Of a stretch of 64,000 nt of DNA, positions 17,101 to 25,569 are shown one piece after another. The notes under the pieces are model-generated. The model searched no databases. It saw only the letters and a program-made list of their open reading frames with translations, and was not told the origin of the DNA. Numbering within the stretch: the stretch's first letter is position 1; every line of letters starts with the position of its first letter. Source of the stretch: Flavobacteria bacterium BBFL7 (GTDB taxonomy: Bacteria > Bacteroidota > Bacteroidia > Flavobacteriales > Flavobacteriaceae); the NCBI GenBank assembly GCA_000153385.1, contig CH672374.1, forward strand, positions 62,001 to 126,000. Reading direction: 5' to 3'. The translations under genes were made by a program, and so were the position numbers.

Positions 17101-18357
17101 ATGAAGGATTTATTTGATAAAATATACAAGGATAAAGGACCGCTAGGTAAATGGGCTTCTGTGGCTGAAGGTTATTTTGTATTTCCGAAGCTAGAAGGAC
17201 CTATCGCAAATCGCATGCGTTTTAAGGGTAGAGAAGTAATTACCTGGAGTGTGAATGATTATCTAGGACTAGCAAATCATCCTGAAGTACGTAAAGTTGA
17301 TGCTGAGGCTGGTGCTGAGTATGGTAGTGCCTATCCAATGGGTGCTCGTATGATGAGTGGTCATACTGATTTACATGAGCAATTACAAAATGAGCTTGCT
17401 GCATTTGTACAAAAAGAGGCAGCTTATTTATTGAACTTCGGTTACCAAGGTATGGTGTCTACGGTAGATGCATTAGTATCTAAAGATGATGTCATTGTAT
17501 ATGATGTTGATGCACATGCTTGTATCATTGATGGTGTTAGATTACACCATGGTAAGCGTTTTACCTATAAGCACAATGATATTGAAAGCATAGAAAAGAA
17601 TTTACAACGTGCTACTAAAATTGCAGAACAAACCGGTGGTGGAATTCTTGTAATTTCTGAAGGTGTATTCGGTATGCGTGGTGAGCAAGGTCGCTTAAAA
17701 GAAATTGTTGCTCTTAAGAAAAAGTATAATTTCCGTTTATTTGTTGATGATGCACATGGTTTTGGTACCTTAGGTAAAACTGGTGCTGGTGCAGGAGAAG
17801 AGCAAGGAGTACAAGATGAAATTGATGTTTATTTTGCAACTTTTGCAAAGTCTTTAGCGAGTACTGGTGCTTTTATAGCAGCTGACAAAGAAATCATTGA
17901 TTACTTAAAGTATAATTTAAGATCTCAGATGTTTGCAAAATCATTACAATCACAATTGGTTGTAGGTGCTTTAAAGCGTCTAGATATGTTACGTACCATG
18001 CCAGAACTTAAAGAAAAGTTATGGGTAAATGTTAACGCACTACAAAACGGATTAAAAGAAAGAGGTTTTGACATAGGGACAACACAATCTTGTGTGACTC
18101 CAGTTTATCTTAAAGGTAGTATTCCAGAGGCTATGGCACTGGTTAAGGATTTAAGGGAAAACTTTGGTGTTTTCTGTTCCATAGTGGTGTATCCTGTAAT
18201 ACCCAAAGGATTGATCTTATTAAGACTGATACCTACGGCATCGCATACGTTAGAAGATGTTAATGAAACACTAGATGCATTCTCTGCTATACGTGATCGA
18301 TTAGAAGGTGGTATTTATAAAAGGTTAAGTGCATCAGTAGCTGCTGCATTTGAATAA
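17101..18357 (+). CDS. alpha-oxoamine synthase (serine palmitoyltransferase / cysteate acyltransferase-like)
   Basis: The 418-residue PLP enzyme belongs to the class II aminotransferase subfamily that condenses an amino acid with an acyl thioester. It has the SVNDYLGLANHPEV start region, an MSGHTDLHEQLE-type segment (here GHTDLHEQLQ) near 82, VDDAHGFGTLG near 216 and the PLP lysine in FAKSLASTGAF near 253. In Bacteroidota with this length the usual product is 3-ketosphinganine (serine palmitoyltransferase) or 3-ketocapnine from cysteate. Glycine C-acetyltransferase (Kbl) and BioF are alternatives but are usually shorter. The cysteine-synthase-like neighbour favours a sphingo- or sulfonolipid base; this is inference. 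It ends at a strong terminator. Confidence 0.82.
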   Translation: MKDLFDKIYKDKGPLGKWASVAEGYFVFPKLEGPIANRMRFKGREVITWSVNDYLGLANHPEVRKVDAEAGAEYGSAYPMGARMMSGHTDLHEQLQNELAAFVQKEAAYLLNFGYQGMVSTVDALVSKDDVIVYDVDAHACIIDGVRLHHGKRFTYKHNDIESIEKNLQRATKIAEQTGGGILVISEGVFGMRGEQGRLKEIVALKKKYNFRLFVDDAHGFGTLGKTGAGAGEEQGVQDEIDVYFATFAKSLASTGAFIAADKEIIDYLKYNLRSQMFAKSLQSQLVVGALKRLDMLRTMPELKEKLWVNVNALQNGLKERGFDIGTTQSCVTPVYLKGSIPEAMALVKDLRENFGVFCSIVVYPVIPKGLILLRLIPTASHTLEDVNETLDAFSAIRDRLEGGIYKRLSASVAAAFE

Positions 18358-18387
18358 ATAAAGTTTTATTCGCTTAGGCGAAAAGAA

Positions 18388-18429
18388 CCATTAAAAAAGC
18401 TCTAGGAAACTAGAGCTTTTTTTAATGGT
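18388..18429. terminator. bidirectional intrinsic terminator
   Basis: A long perfect stem (ACCATTAAAAAAGCTCTAG / CTAGAGCTTTTTTAATGGT, GAAA loop) lies between the convergent alpha-oxoamine synthase and lipoprotein genes. Confidence 0.93.
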
Positions 18430-18463
18430 TTAATAAAATTTAATAGATCAAAGTGAGACGACC

Positions 18464-19039
18464 TTACTGTTTATAAAGAACAGCCTTCTGCATCACAGAA
18501 AGCGGATAGTTTTTTACAATGGCACTTTCTTCATTACCTGTTATAGACGTATCTTGAACACGAGCCATGGTAATCATAAATTCCATATAATCATCGTGAA
18601 ATACTTCTGTACAGTTTAATAAGTTGCCCATCACTTCATAGGTGCTGAACAAAGTTTGATCTGCATATGCCGTTTCTAAGACAATACCGTTATTCTCATC
18701 AACTAGATATAGATTAGGGTTATGTGTCTTTTTTAAATTGTATGCTCTTTCAGATCGCTCTTCACCATAGAAGATTTTATATTGATAATTTAGACTGTCG
18801 GTCGTTTCTAATAAGTGAAACTCCATAGGTATAGATTCTTTACCTCTGCTAGTAGTGATATTAAGTTCACCTTTATATGCACCTAAAAAATCCTGTGGAA
18901 ATACTTTATCTATAGGTAGCTTGGTTTTTTCGCTATTTATTTGTGCTTCTGACTTATCGTCATCGACTATAGTAATAGTTTCTGTTGTGTCTTTACAAGC
19001 GCTTAATATGATAAGTAATAAGAGTAATAGTTGTTTCAT
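18464..19039 (-). CDS. lipoprotein of unknown function
   Basis: The 191-residue protein has a lipoprotein signal (MKQLLLLLLIILSAC, Cys15). The region after the lipobox is acidic and Ser/Thr-rich (KDTTETITIVDDDKSE). The mature domain begins around DFLGAYKGELNI and looks like an all-beta lipocalin-like barrel: GAYKGEL, IPMEFHLLE, YQYKIFYG, NLYLVDENNG and LFSTYEV are successive strands. No enzyme motif is seen. It is probably an outer-membrane or periplasmic lipoprotein. Its 5' side faces the 490-bp intergenic stretch with the two structured repeats. Confidence 0.8.
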   Translation of the reverse strand: MKQLLLLLLIILSACKDTTETITIVDDDKSEAQINSEKTKLPIDKVFPQDFLGAYKGELNITTSRGKESIPMEFHLLETTDSLNYQYKIFYGEERSERAYNLKKTHNPNLYLVDENNGIVLETAYADQTLFSTYEVMGNLLNCTEVFHDDYMEFMITMARVQDTSITGNEESAIVKNYPLSVMQKAVLYKQ

Positions 19040-19061
19040 GTCTTAAAAATAGGCATAAATG

Positions 19062-19183
19062 AGGAAATCCCGAGTTGTCATAACGACTTCTCAGGATTTC
19101 CTACTAACCAACCAAAAAACTTTATGAATGTAAATTACTCTAATAATTACCTTCATCTATTATATGACAAATTGCGTGCCAAA
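19062..19183. repeat. intergenic structured repeat, unit 1
   Basis: The unit consists of an inverted repeat (GGAAATCC..GAG / CTC.GGATTTCC, 19062-19102), the conserved box CTAACCAACCAAAAA.CTTTATGAA, about 45 variable bases and the box AATTGCGTGCCAAA (19170-19183). The 26-codon frame from ATG 19124 is not conserved in unit 2, so the element looks like an RNA or DNA signal rather than a gene. It sits in a 490-bp gap (19040-19529) with no other recognisable feature. Confidence 0.6.
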
Positions 19184-19232
19184 CTATTATGCATGCATAG
19201 TTAATTTCTAAACTGACAAGGATATAAAAGAA

Positions 19233-19349
19233 GAATTCTCAAGAGCAAAATGCGCCTTGAGAATTCTCACTAACCAACCAAAAACTTTATGAAAGAAACT
19301 ACTCTTACATTTTCTCTTTCAATTACTATAATTCAATTTGCGTGCCAAA
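19233..19349. repeat. intergenic structured repeat, unit 2
   Basis: This unit has the same order as unit 1: an inverted repeat with a different sequence (GAATTCTCAAG / CTTGAGAATTC, 19233-19267), CTAACCAACCAAAAACTTTATGAA, a variable part and TTTGCGTGCCAAA. The stem sequences differ completely between the units, yet both pair, which supports structure. The 24-codon frame from ATG 19289 reads the shared 3' box in another frame than unit 1. Confidence 0.6.
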
Positions 19350-19529
19350 AATGGTTCCATTGAATTTACATTTTATACTACATTAGTCTATGACGACTGT
19401 AATACCTTACAGTATACATAAGTATTTGAATAGGTAAGATAATTTACATAATTCATTATTATCCACTATATCATCTTGTTAGAACTTCATATAAGATGTT
19501 GAATCTGTAAGAAGGTATAATTACAAAAG

Positions 19530-20597
19530 TTACAACCACTTTTTCCATTTAAAAAAAACGACCAAAGTCACAAAAATACCACCACTCATTATCCAAAAGT
19601 ATTGATATCCATCTTCCCAACTTAATTCTGGAATATGCTCAAAATTCATCCCATATATACCTGCGAGAAAGGTGAGTGGTATGAAGATGGAGGACATAAT
19701 GGTTAATACCTGCATGATTTGATTCATCTTATGACTTACACTAGATAAATACATGTCTTTCAGCCCAGTATTTATTTCTCTATAAGATTCAATTGTTTCT
19801 GTGATTTGTATGCAATGATCATAAGCATCATGAAAATAAGTTACAATTTTAGGATCTATTAAATCACTTTGCTCTTTTAATAACTTACTGATAGATTCTC
19901 TAAGAGGATAGATAGCACGTCTTAAGCTAAGTAATAATCTTTTATTGCGTTGTACTTTATTAAGTGATTCTTTATCTGGTTCTTCAAAAATCTCATCTTC
20001 TAGGTCATTTAAATATTCGCCTATTTGTTCTATCGCAATAAAATAATGGTCTATGATACTGTCAATTAAGGCATAAAAGAGATAATCGTTTTTACTAGAT
20101 CTTATCCTGCCACGGCTTGTTTCTATACGTTCTCTTATGTTTTCAAAAACATCACCTGTTTTTTCTTGAAAAGTTATGACAGCATCTTTTTTAAGGACTA
20201 TAGAAACCTGCTCTTCATTAAGTTCATGTTCTGTAGCGTCGTAAGATATCATTTTAATACATTGATAAATGCAGTCTTCAAAAAACTCTGTTTTAGGACG
20301 TTGAGTCGTATTTGCAATATCTTCAACTAGTAAATGGTGTAAATCAAAATCTTTACCTAATTGTTCTAGCAACTCGATATCATGTACACCTTCAATATTA
20401 AACCAGTTCACTTGATCTACTATACCATCCACTAGATGAATGTTCTCATATTTGTGATATAGGTTTTCATCATAACATATCGTTTCTGTAGCTACATTTC
20501 CTTCTCGTTCTAATCCTACATAAGAGATTGTTCCAGGTGGTTGGAATACAGAATTTCTGGATTTAGGTGTAGCTTTACGTTTGCGTCTGCGAGCCAT
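19530..20597 (-). CDS. corA: CorA family magnesium/cobalt transporter
   Basis: The 355-residue protein has a large N-terminal cytoplasmic domain, the long stalk helix (about 230-290) and two C-terminal membrane helices. The signature GMN motif is present in IYGMNFEHIPE at the end of the first helix, and the protein ends with WKKWL. The N-terminus is basic (MARRRKRKATPKSR). CorA pentamers move Mg2+ and sometimes Co2+ or Ni2+ across the inner membrane. The gene is separated from uvrA by 140 bp that includes a palindrome copy. Confidence 0.93.
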   Translation of the reverse strand: MARRRKRKATPKSRNSVFQPPGTISYVGLEREGNVATETICYDENLYHKYENIHLVDGIVDQVNWFNIEGVHDIELLEQLGKDFDLHHLLVEDIANTTQRPKTEFFEDCIYQCIKMISYDATEHELNEEQVSIVLKKDAVITFQEKTGDVFENIRERIETSRGRIRSSKNDYLFYALIDSIIDHYFIAIEQIGEYLNDLEDEIFEEPDKESLNKVQRNKRLLLSLRRAIYPLRESISKLLKEQSDLIDPKIVTYFHDAYDHCIQITETIESYREINTGLKDMYLSSVSHKMNQIMQVLTIMSSIFIPLTFLAGIYGMNFEHIPELSWEDGYQYFWIMSGGIFVTLVVFFKWKKWL

Positions 20598-20693
20598 ATT
20601 TATGATATGATGAATAGTAAACTTACTATAAGTTAAGGTAATTTATTTTAAAGTTTCTAAAACTCAATGATTATAAAAATATTTCTAGAATTA

Positions 20694-20709
20694 CGCTTTC
20701 GCGAAAGCG
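20694..20709. repeat. 16-bp palindrome, copy 5
   Basis: A perfect copy lies between uvrA and corA, both on the - strand, 28 bp after the uvrA stop. It may act as a hairpin at the uvrA 3' end; no T-run follows it. Confidence 0.9.
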
Positions 20710-20737
20710 ATATCCATCACAGCACATGTGCTAAAAA

Positions 20738-23542
20738 TCAAATTAGTTTTTCGGCAATATGAGGCGCGGTAACACTTTCTTTAACAATAGCAACCTCTTC
20801 TGGTGTGCCAGCTGCAGATAAATAACCACCATTCATTCCTCCATCTGGACCTAAATCGATGACATAATCTGCACATTTAACTAAATCCATGTTGTGCTCA
20901 ATAACGATAACAGAATGTCCTTTTTCAATTAAAGCATTAAAACTGTCTAGTAATTTATTGACGTCATGAAAATGTAGGCCTGTTGTAGGTTCATCAAAAA
21001 TGAATAAGGTCTTATCTGCAGTAGTTCCTTTTACTAAGAAACTCGCGAGTTTAATACGTTGAGCCTCACCACCAGATAGGGTAGAAGAGCTTTGCCCTAA
21101 TGTCACATAGCCCAAACCGACATCTTGTAATGGTTTTAATTTTCTAGTTATTTTTGAGATTTTAGCTTTTTCAAAAAAGGCAATAGCATCATCAATAGTC
21201 ATGTTTAAAAGATCATCGATATTCTTATCTCTGAATTGTACTTCTAGCACATCTTTTTTAAAACGTTTTCCATTACATGTTTCACAAGTTAAGGTAACAT
21301 CTGCCATGAATTGCATCTCGATAGTTACTTCTCCATCTCCTTTACATGTTTCACATCTTCCACCTTCTACATTAAATGAGAAATGTTTAGGTTTATAATT
21401 TCTGATTTTTGCAACTTTTTGATCGGCATAGAGATTACGGATGTCATCATATGCTTTTATATAAGTAACAGGATTAGAACGAGAACTGCGCCCTATAGGA
21501 TTTTGGTCGACAAACTCTACAGTTTTAATATTTTCAAACTTCCCTTCGATACTGGTAAACTGTCCAGCTTTTTTACCATAACCACCTAATTTTTTAAGAA
21601 TGGCAGGATATAAAATCTGTTTTACTAAGGTGCTTTTTCCACTACCAGAAACACCTGTTACCATTGTTAAAACACCTAGTGGGAAACGGACATCAATATT
21701 TTTAAGATTGTTTTGTCTCGCACCATTAATGTCTATGTAATGCTTATAGGATCTTCTTTTTTTAGGTAAAGGTATTTGTAGATTACCATTTAAATATCGA
21801 GCGGTGAGACTAGAAGATTCTAAAATTTCTTTTAATGTTCCTGCGGCTACAACCTCGCCACCATGAGTTCCTGCTTCTGGACCTATATCTATAATCATGT
21901 CTGCAGCTTGCATGATTTCCTCATCATGTTCCACAACGATAACTGTGTTGCCCAAATCACGCAGATTTTTTAAAACTTTAATCAATCTAGCAGTATCTCT
22001 AGGATGCAATCCTATACTGGGTTCATCAAGGATATACATACTACCTACTAGACTACTACCTAAAGATGTAGCGAGGTTGATACGTTGCGACTCTCCACCA
22101 GATAATGAATTAGACTTTCTGTTAAGTGTAAGATAATTTAATCCTACATCTGATAAGAAATTAAGTCTACTTTGAATTTCGGCAAGTAGTCTTTTTGCGA
22201 TATCTAATTCGTTTTGAGATAATTCAATTTTTTCAAAGAATTCCTTGAGGTCTTTAATAGGTTGATTTACTAAATCTGATATAGAAACACCTGCAACTTT
22301 TACATAACTGGCTTCTACACGCAGTCGTTTTCCTTTACAAACGCTACACTTCGTTTTTCCCCTATAACGAGAAAGCATAACGCGGTTTTGAATTTTATAT
22401 GCTTTTGCTTCAAGCTCTGCAAAAAAGTCATTAATACCTTCAAAATGCTTATTTCCAGACCATACAAGATCCTTTTGTGCGTCTGATAATTCAAACCAAG
22501 GTCTATGAATAGGAAAATTAAATTTACTTGCATTTTTTATGAGTTGGTTTTTATACCAGCTCATATTATCACCACGCCATGGAAAGACAGCATTTTCATA
22601 AATGGAAAGAGCAGTGTTAGGAATCACTAACTCTTCATCAATACCTATTACATCTCCATAACCTTCACAATTAGGGCAGGCACCATAAGGATTATTAAAA
22701 CTAAACAAGTGTGGATTAGGTTCTAAGAACTCCATACCATCTAGCTCAAACTTATTGCTAAACTCTCGAGTACTACTACCATCCATATGTTCAATCATAC
22801 AAACTCCTTTACCTTCAAAGAAAGCCGTGTCGATGGCATCTGCAAGTCGATTAAAAAAATCTTCATCATCTCGTTTAATGATACGATCTATCACAATAGA
22901 GACTTTATCTGACTTTTTAAAAGTATATTCTAATCCTTCAATACGTTCTACACTATCATTAATTTTAATACGAGTAAAACCTTGTTGGAGTAAAACGTCC
23001 AGTTGATCTTGTACTTCACGTTTACCTTTAACGATTAGTCGAGTAAGCAGTAAAAGTTTAGTTCCTTCTTCCTGGCTTTTTACATAGTTCACCACATCGG
23101 TAACTGTGTCTTTTTTTACCTCGTTTCCTGAAATAGGTGAATATGTACGTCCTACACGAGCAAAGAAAAGTTTTAAGTAATCATAAATTTCTGTCGTAGT
23201 TCCTACCGTACTACGAGGATTAGTAGAATTTACTTTTTGTTCAATAGCGATTGCAGGAGCGATACCTTTAATGTATTCTACTTTAGGTTTATTCAAACGA
23301 CCTAGAAATTGTCTAGCATAAGAAGAAAGGCTTTCTACATATCTGCGTTGACCTTCTGCATAAAGTGTATCAAATGCTAGTGATGATTTACCACTACCCG
23401 ATAAACCTGTAATCACGACAAGTTTATTACGAGGAATTACAGCGTTTAAATCTTTTAAGTTATGAAGTCCAGCTCCTTTAATAAGTATATTGTCTTTAGG
23501 GCTGAGCTCATCAATGTTTGCAAATAAGGTATCGTGCGTCAT
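20738..23542 (-). CDS. uvrA: excinuclease ABC subunit A
   Basis: The 934-residue protein starts at ATG 23542 (MTHDTLFANID); a GTG two codons earlier is possible. It has two ABC ATPase modules: Walker A GLSGSGKSSLAFDTL near 48 with the zinc finger CPNCEGYGD and CSVCKGKRL, signature NSLSGGESQRINLA near 480, second Walker A GVSGSGKSTLVKQ near 625, second zinc module CETCKGDG..CETCNGKRF near 730, and second signature STLSGGEAQRIKLA near 820. UvrA dimers find bulky DNA lesions and load UvrB. The length is usual for Bacteroidota. Confidence 0.97.
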   Translation of the reverse strand: MTHDTLFANIDELSPKDNILIKGAGLHNLKDLNAVIPRNKLVVITGLSGSGKSSLAFDTLYAEGQRRYVESLSSYARQFLGRLNKPKVEYIKGIAPAIAIEQKVNSTNPRSTVGTTTEIYDYLKLFFARVGRTYSPISGNEVKKDTVTDVVNYVKSQEEGTKLLLLTRLIVKGKREVQDQLDVLLQQGFTRIKINDSVERIEGLEYTFKKSDKVSIVIDRIIKRDDEDFFNRLADAIDTAFFEGKGVCMIEHMDGSSTREFSNKFELDGMEFLEPNPHLFSFNNPYGACPNCEGYGDVIGIDEELVIPNTALSIYENAVFPWRGDNMSWYKNQLIKNASKFNFPIHRPWFELSDAQKDLVWSGNKHFEGINDFFAELEAKAYKIQNRVMLSRYRGKTKCSVCKGKRLRVEASYVKVAGVSISDLVNQPIKDLKEFFEKIELSQNELDIAKRLLAEIQSRLNFLSDVGLNYLTLNRKSNSLSGGESQRINLATSLGSSLVGSMYILDEPSIGLHPRDTARLIKVLKNLRDLGNTVIVVEHDEEIMQAADMIIDIGPEAGTHGGEVVAAGTLKEILESSSLTARYLNGNLQIPLPKKRRSYKHYIDINGARQNNLKNIDVRFPLGVLTMVTGVSGSGKSTLVKQILYPAILKKLGGYGKKAGQFTSIEGKFENIKTVEFVDQNPIGRSSRSNPVTYIKAYDDIRNLYADQKVAKIRNYKPKHFSFNVEGGRCETCKGDGEVTIEMQFMADVTLTCETCNGKRFKKDVLEVQFRDKNIDDLLNMTIDDAIAFFEKAKISKITRKLKPLQDVGLGYVTLGQSSSTLSGGEAQRIKLASFLVKGTTADKTLFIFDEPTTGLHFHDVNKLLDSFNALIEKGHSVIVIEHNMDLVKCADYVIDLGPDGGMNGGYLSAAGTPEEVAIVKESVTAPHIAEKLI

Positions 23543-23748
23543 ATGCACAAAGATAAAACGCTAAACGACCAATAAAAACAATGTATTTCATATAATATGT
23601 TAAATTGTTAGGTAGTATTTTGTTGGTTTGGAACAAATGTTGTTATATTTAACCCGTTACTAATTTTAAATAGATTGCGTATAGCTATATAATTACTTTA
23701 AATCAGAGATCTTAAACCTTAATTGAGGTCTTAAAGTTTGTTATAGTT

Positions 23749-24339
23749 ATGAAGTTAGAAAACACTACCACAGATGCGGTTCTAGTAACCCAGTACCTCA
23801 AAGGTGAGGAGAGCAGTTTAGAAGTGCTTATCACCAGACACAAGCAAAGAATTTACAGTTTTATTTATTCCAAGGTTTTGGACCGTGATGTCACGGAAGA
23901 TATTTTTCAAGATACATTTATTAAAGTTATACGTACTTTAAGAAGAGGTAAGTATAATGAAGAAGGTAAGTTTTTACCATGGGTTATGCGCATAGCTCAT
24001 AATTTAGTCATAGACCATTTCCGTAGAAATAAGCGTATGCCTAAATTCTCTTCTAGTAATAGTGACTTTGACATTTTTGATGTAATCAGTAATGGTCAGG
24101 AAAGTACAGAGAATGAGATGATTTCTTTACAAGTACAACAAGACGTTAAGAAATTAATTGAAGAATTACCAGATGATCAAAAAGAAGTCTTGATTATGCG
24201 CATGTATAAGGACATGTCATTTAAAGAAATAGCCGAAAGTACAGATGTAAGTATCAATACAGCACTAGGTAGAATGCGCTATGCATTGATCAACTTGCGC
24301 AAGGTGATTGATAAACACAATATCATATTAACAAATTAA
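23749..24339 (+). CDS. ECF-type RNA polymerase sigma-70 factor
   Basis: The 196-residue sigma factor has region 2 (YSFIYSKVLDRDVTEDIFQDTFIKV, with the DIFQ.TF core, about 32-58) and WVMRIAHNLVIDHFRRNKR (about 80-98). A region 4 helix-turn-helix (LPDDQKEVLIMRMYKDMSFKEIAE..VSINTALGRM) spans about 138-182. No anti-sigma gene is adjacent. Instead a 48-residue protein follows 60 bp downstream. This fits a conserved flavobacterial ECF family lacking a membrane anti-sigma partner. The target regulon is unknown. Confidence 0.92.
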   Translation: MKLENTTTDAVLVTQYLKGEESSLEVLITRHKQRIYSFIYSKVLDRDVTEDIFQDTFIKVIRTLRRGKYNEEGKFLPWVMRIAHNLVIDHFRRNKRMPKFSSSNSDFDIFDVISNGQESTENEMISLQVQQDVKKLIEELPDDQKEVLIMRMYKDMSFKEIAESTDVSINTALGRMRYALINLRKVIDKHNIILTN

Positions 24340-24399
24340 AGGCTTGATTTTATAATAAAGTTTAATATGTCTCGTTTATATTGAAAATAAACGCAACAC

Positions 24400-24546
24400 A
24401 TGGCAAAACTTTACAATGAATCAATACCTGAAAGAGTGACTCCACTAGGACCAAAAGATGATACGGTGAAATTCCTGCTCAACTTTTCAAAAGCATTGAG
24501 TGTTATGAAGATAAAGAACATGACGTTTGAGACACTTAACAATTAA
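24400..24546 (+). CDS. 48-aa conserved small protein downstream of the sigma factor
   Basis: An ATG frame of 48 codons plus TAA starts 60 bp after the sigma factor stop and ends 17 bp before a terminator, which fits a real second gene of the sigma transcript. The product begins MAKLYNESIPERVTPLGPKD and ends MTFETLNN, with a short amphipathic helix (VKFLLNFSKALSVMKIK) in the middle. I do not know a named family. The position suggests a small partner or regulator of the sigma factor, which is inference. Most ORF callers would skip it because of its length. Confidence 0.7.
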   Translation: MAKLYNESIPERVTPLGPKDDTVKFLLNFSKALSVMKIKNMTFETLNN

Positions 24547-24563
24547 TTTTTGTTTTCAGCTTT

Positions 24564-24601
24564 AAAAACCCATTGAAATCTATGATTTTAATGGGTTTTT
24601 T
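24564..24601. terminator. intrinsic terminator
   Basis: The stem AAAAACCCATT.AAATC / GATTT.AATGGGTTTTT with a short loop and a T-run lies 17 bp after the 48-aa gene. It can also serve the converging - strand gene at 24660-25508. Confidence 0.88.
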
Positions 24602-24659
24602 GATTTTCAAAATATTTTAAATTTTAGCAAAGTAACTAACTTAAATTCATTGTCATATA

Positions 24660-25508
24660 TTACAATTTAATTCCTTTTTCATCTATTATTTCGTGAAGTA
24701 CTATATCGAATTCATGATTTTGCCATTCTTTCTTCCTTAACTTTCTTAACCCGATATTATAAAGTATTTTGTCTTGACTTTCCAATAAATAAATTAGGTA
24801 TTGAATGAGGTGGCCTTTTTCGTTGTAAGTTTCAAAACTTAATCGAGGAAATTTTCTCTTAAAATAATCTTGTTCTAAGCTTGTAAAGAAAACATCATTT
24901 CTATCTTTAAGATGAAAAAAAGCTTGTGAAATATTCATTTCAAAAGCTAATTTTTCAATTCTAGATAAATGTCTACCTTCAAATTGTCTTTTGAAAACTC
25001 TGTTGAGAATACGATAATTTAAATCACAGTTTGAATAAATAATTGCACTGTCAATTTTTTCAAAAACTTTTTCACTTACAATAATACTGTCCATCGATGG
25101 GTATTTAAGATTAGGGAAATGAGATAAAGTATCTAATGATTTCTTAATTAAATAAGCTTCATACACAATCGAAGCAGTTGTTTGTCTATCTACTAAATCT
25201 GCTTCCCAAACCTCTATAGTTTCATTTTTGCTTAATTCGTCTTCAAGTAAGACTAAAATATTACCCTTTCCTCTATTTATTATTCCAATTTTCGCATAGG
25301 TTCTAAGAATTGGATTTTTATGTTCAGTAAATTTTAATAATTCTTTATTGGAAAGACTATCAATTAACTCACCAAATTCATTACCCATATTATTATAATC
25401 TAATTGCACATGATTAGATTTTAAGATAGTTCCTATTAATTCCGTTTTCGATTGTGAAATGGATAATTTAAATACAAGGAATAATATCAAAGAGATAAAG
25501 TATTTCAT
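24660..25508 (-). CDS. secreted protein of unknown function
   Basis: The 282-residue protein has a signal peptide (MKYFISLILFLVFKLSISQ) and no lipobox. The mature part is alpha-rich. The segment LLKFTEHKNPILRTYAKIGIINRG near 58-80 looks like one or two HEAT-like repeats, and the C-terminus (LIYLLESQDKILYNIGLRKLRKKEW) is similar. No catalytic motif is seen and I do not recognise a family. It stands alone between a terminator and nth. Base use looks more AT-biased than its neighbours, which could reflect later acquisition, but I have not measured it. Confidence 0.72.
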   Translation of the reverse strand: MKYFISLILFLVFKLSISQSKTELIGTILKSNHVQLDYNNMGNEFGELIDSLSNKELLKFTEHKNPILRTYAKIGIINRGKGNILVLLEDELSKNETIEVWEADLVDRQTTASIVYEAYLIKKSLDTLSHFPNLKYPSMDSIIVSEKVFEKIDSAIIYSNCDLNYRILNRVFKRQFEGRHLSRIEKLAFEMNISQAFFHLKDRNDVFFTSLEQDYFKRKFPRLSFETYNEKGHLIQYLIYLLESQDKILYNIGLRKLRKKEWQNHEFDIVLHEIIDEKGIKL

Positions 25509-25569
25509 CTAATTAAAATAGAGTTTTTAAAATAACTACAAATTCAATAAAGTCATATTATTTAAAGAT

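Noticed and set aside
18368-18380. Further copy of the 16-bp palindrome (TTCGCTTAGGCGAAA)
   Set aside because: It shares only the outer bases and lacks the TTTCGCGAAA core.
19124-19204. Leader peptide genes in the 490-bp gap
   Set aside because: The two short ATG frames read the conserved 3' box in different frames, so the peptide is not conserved.
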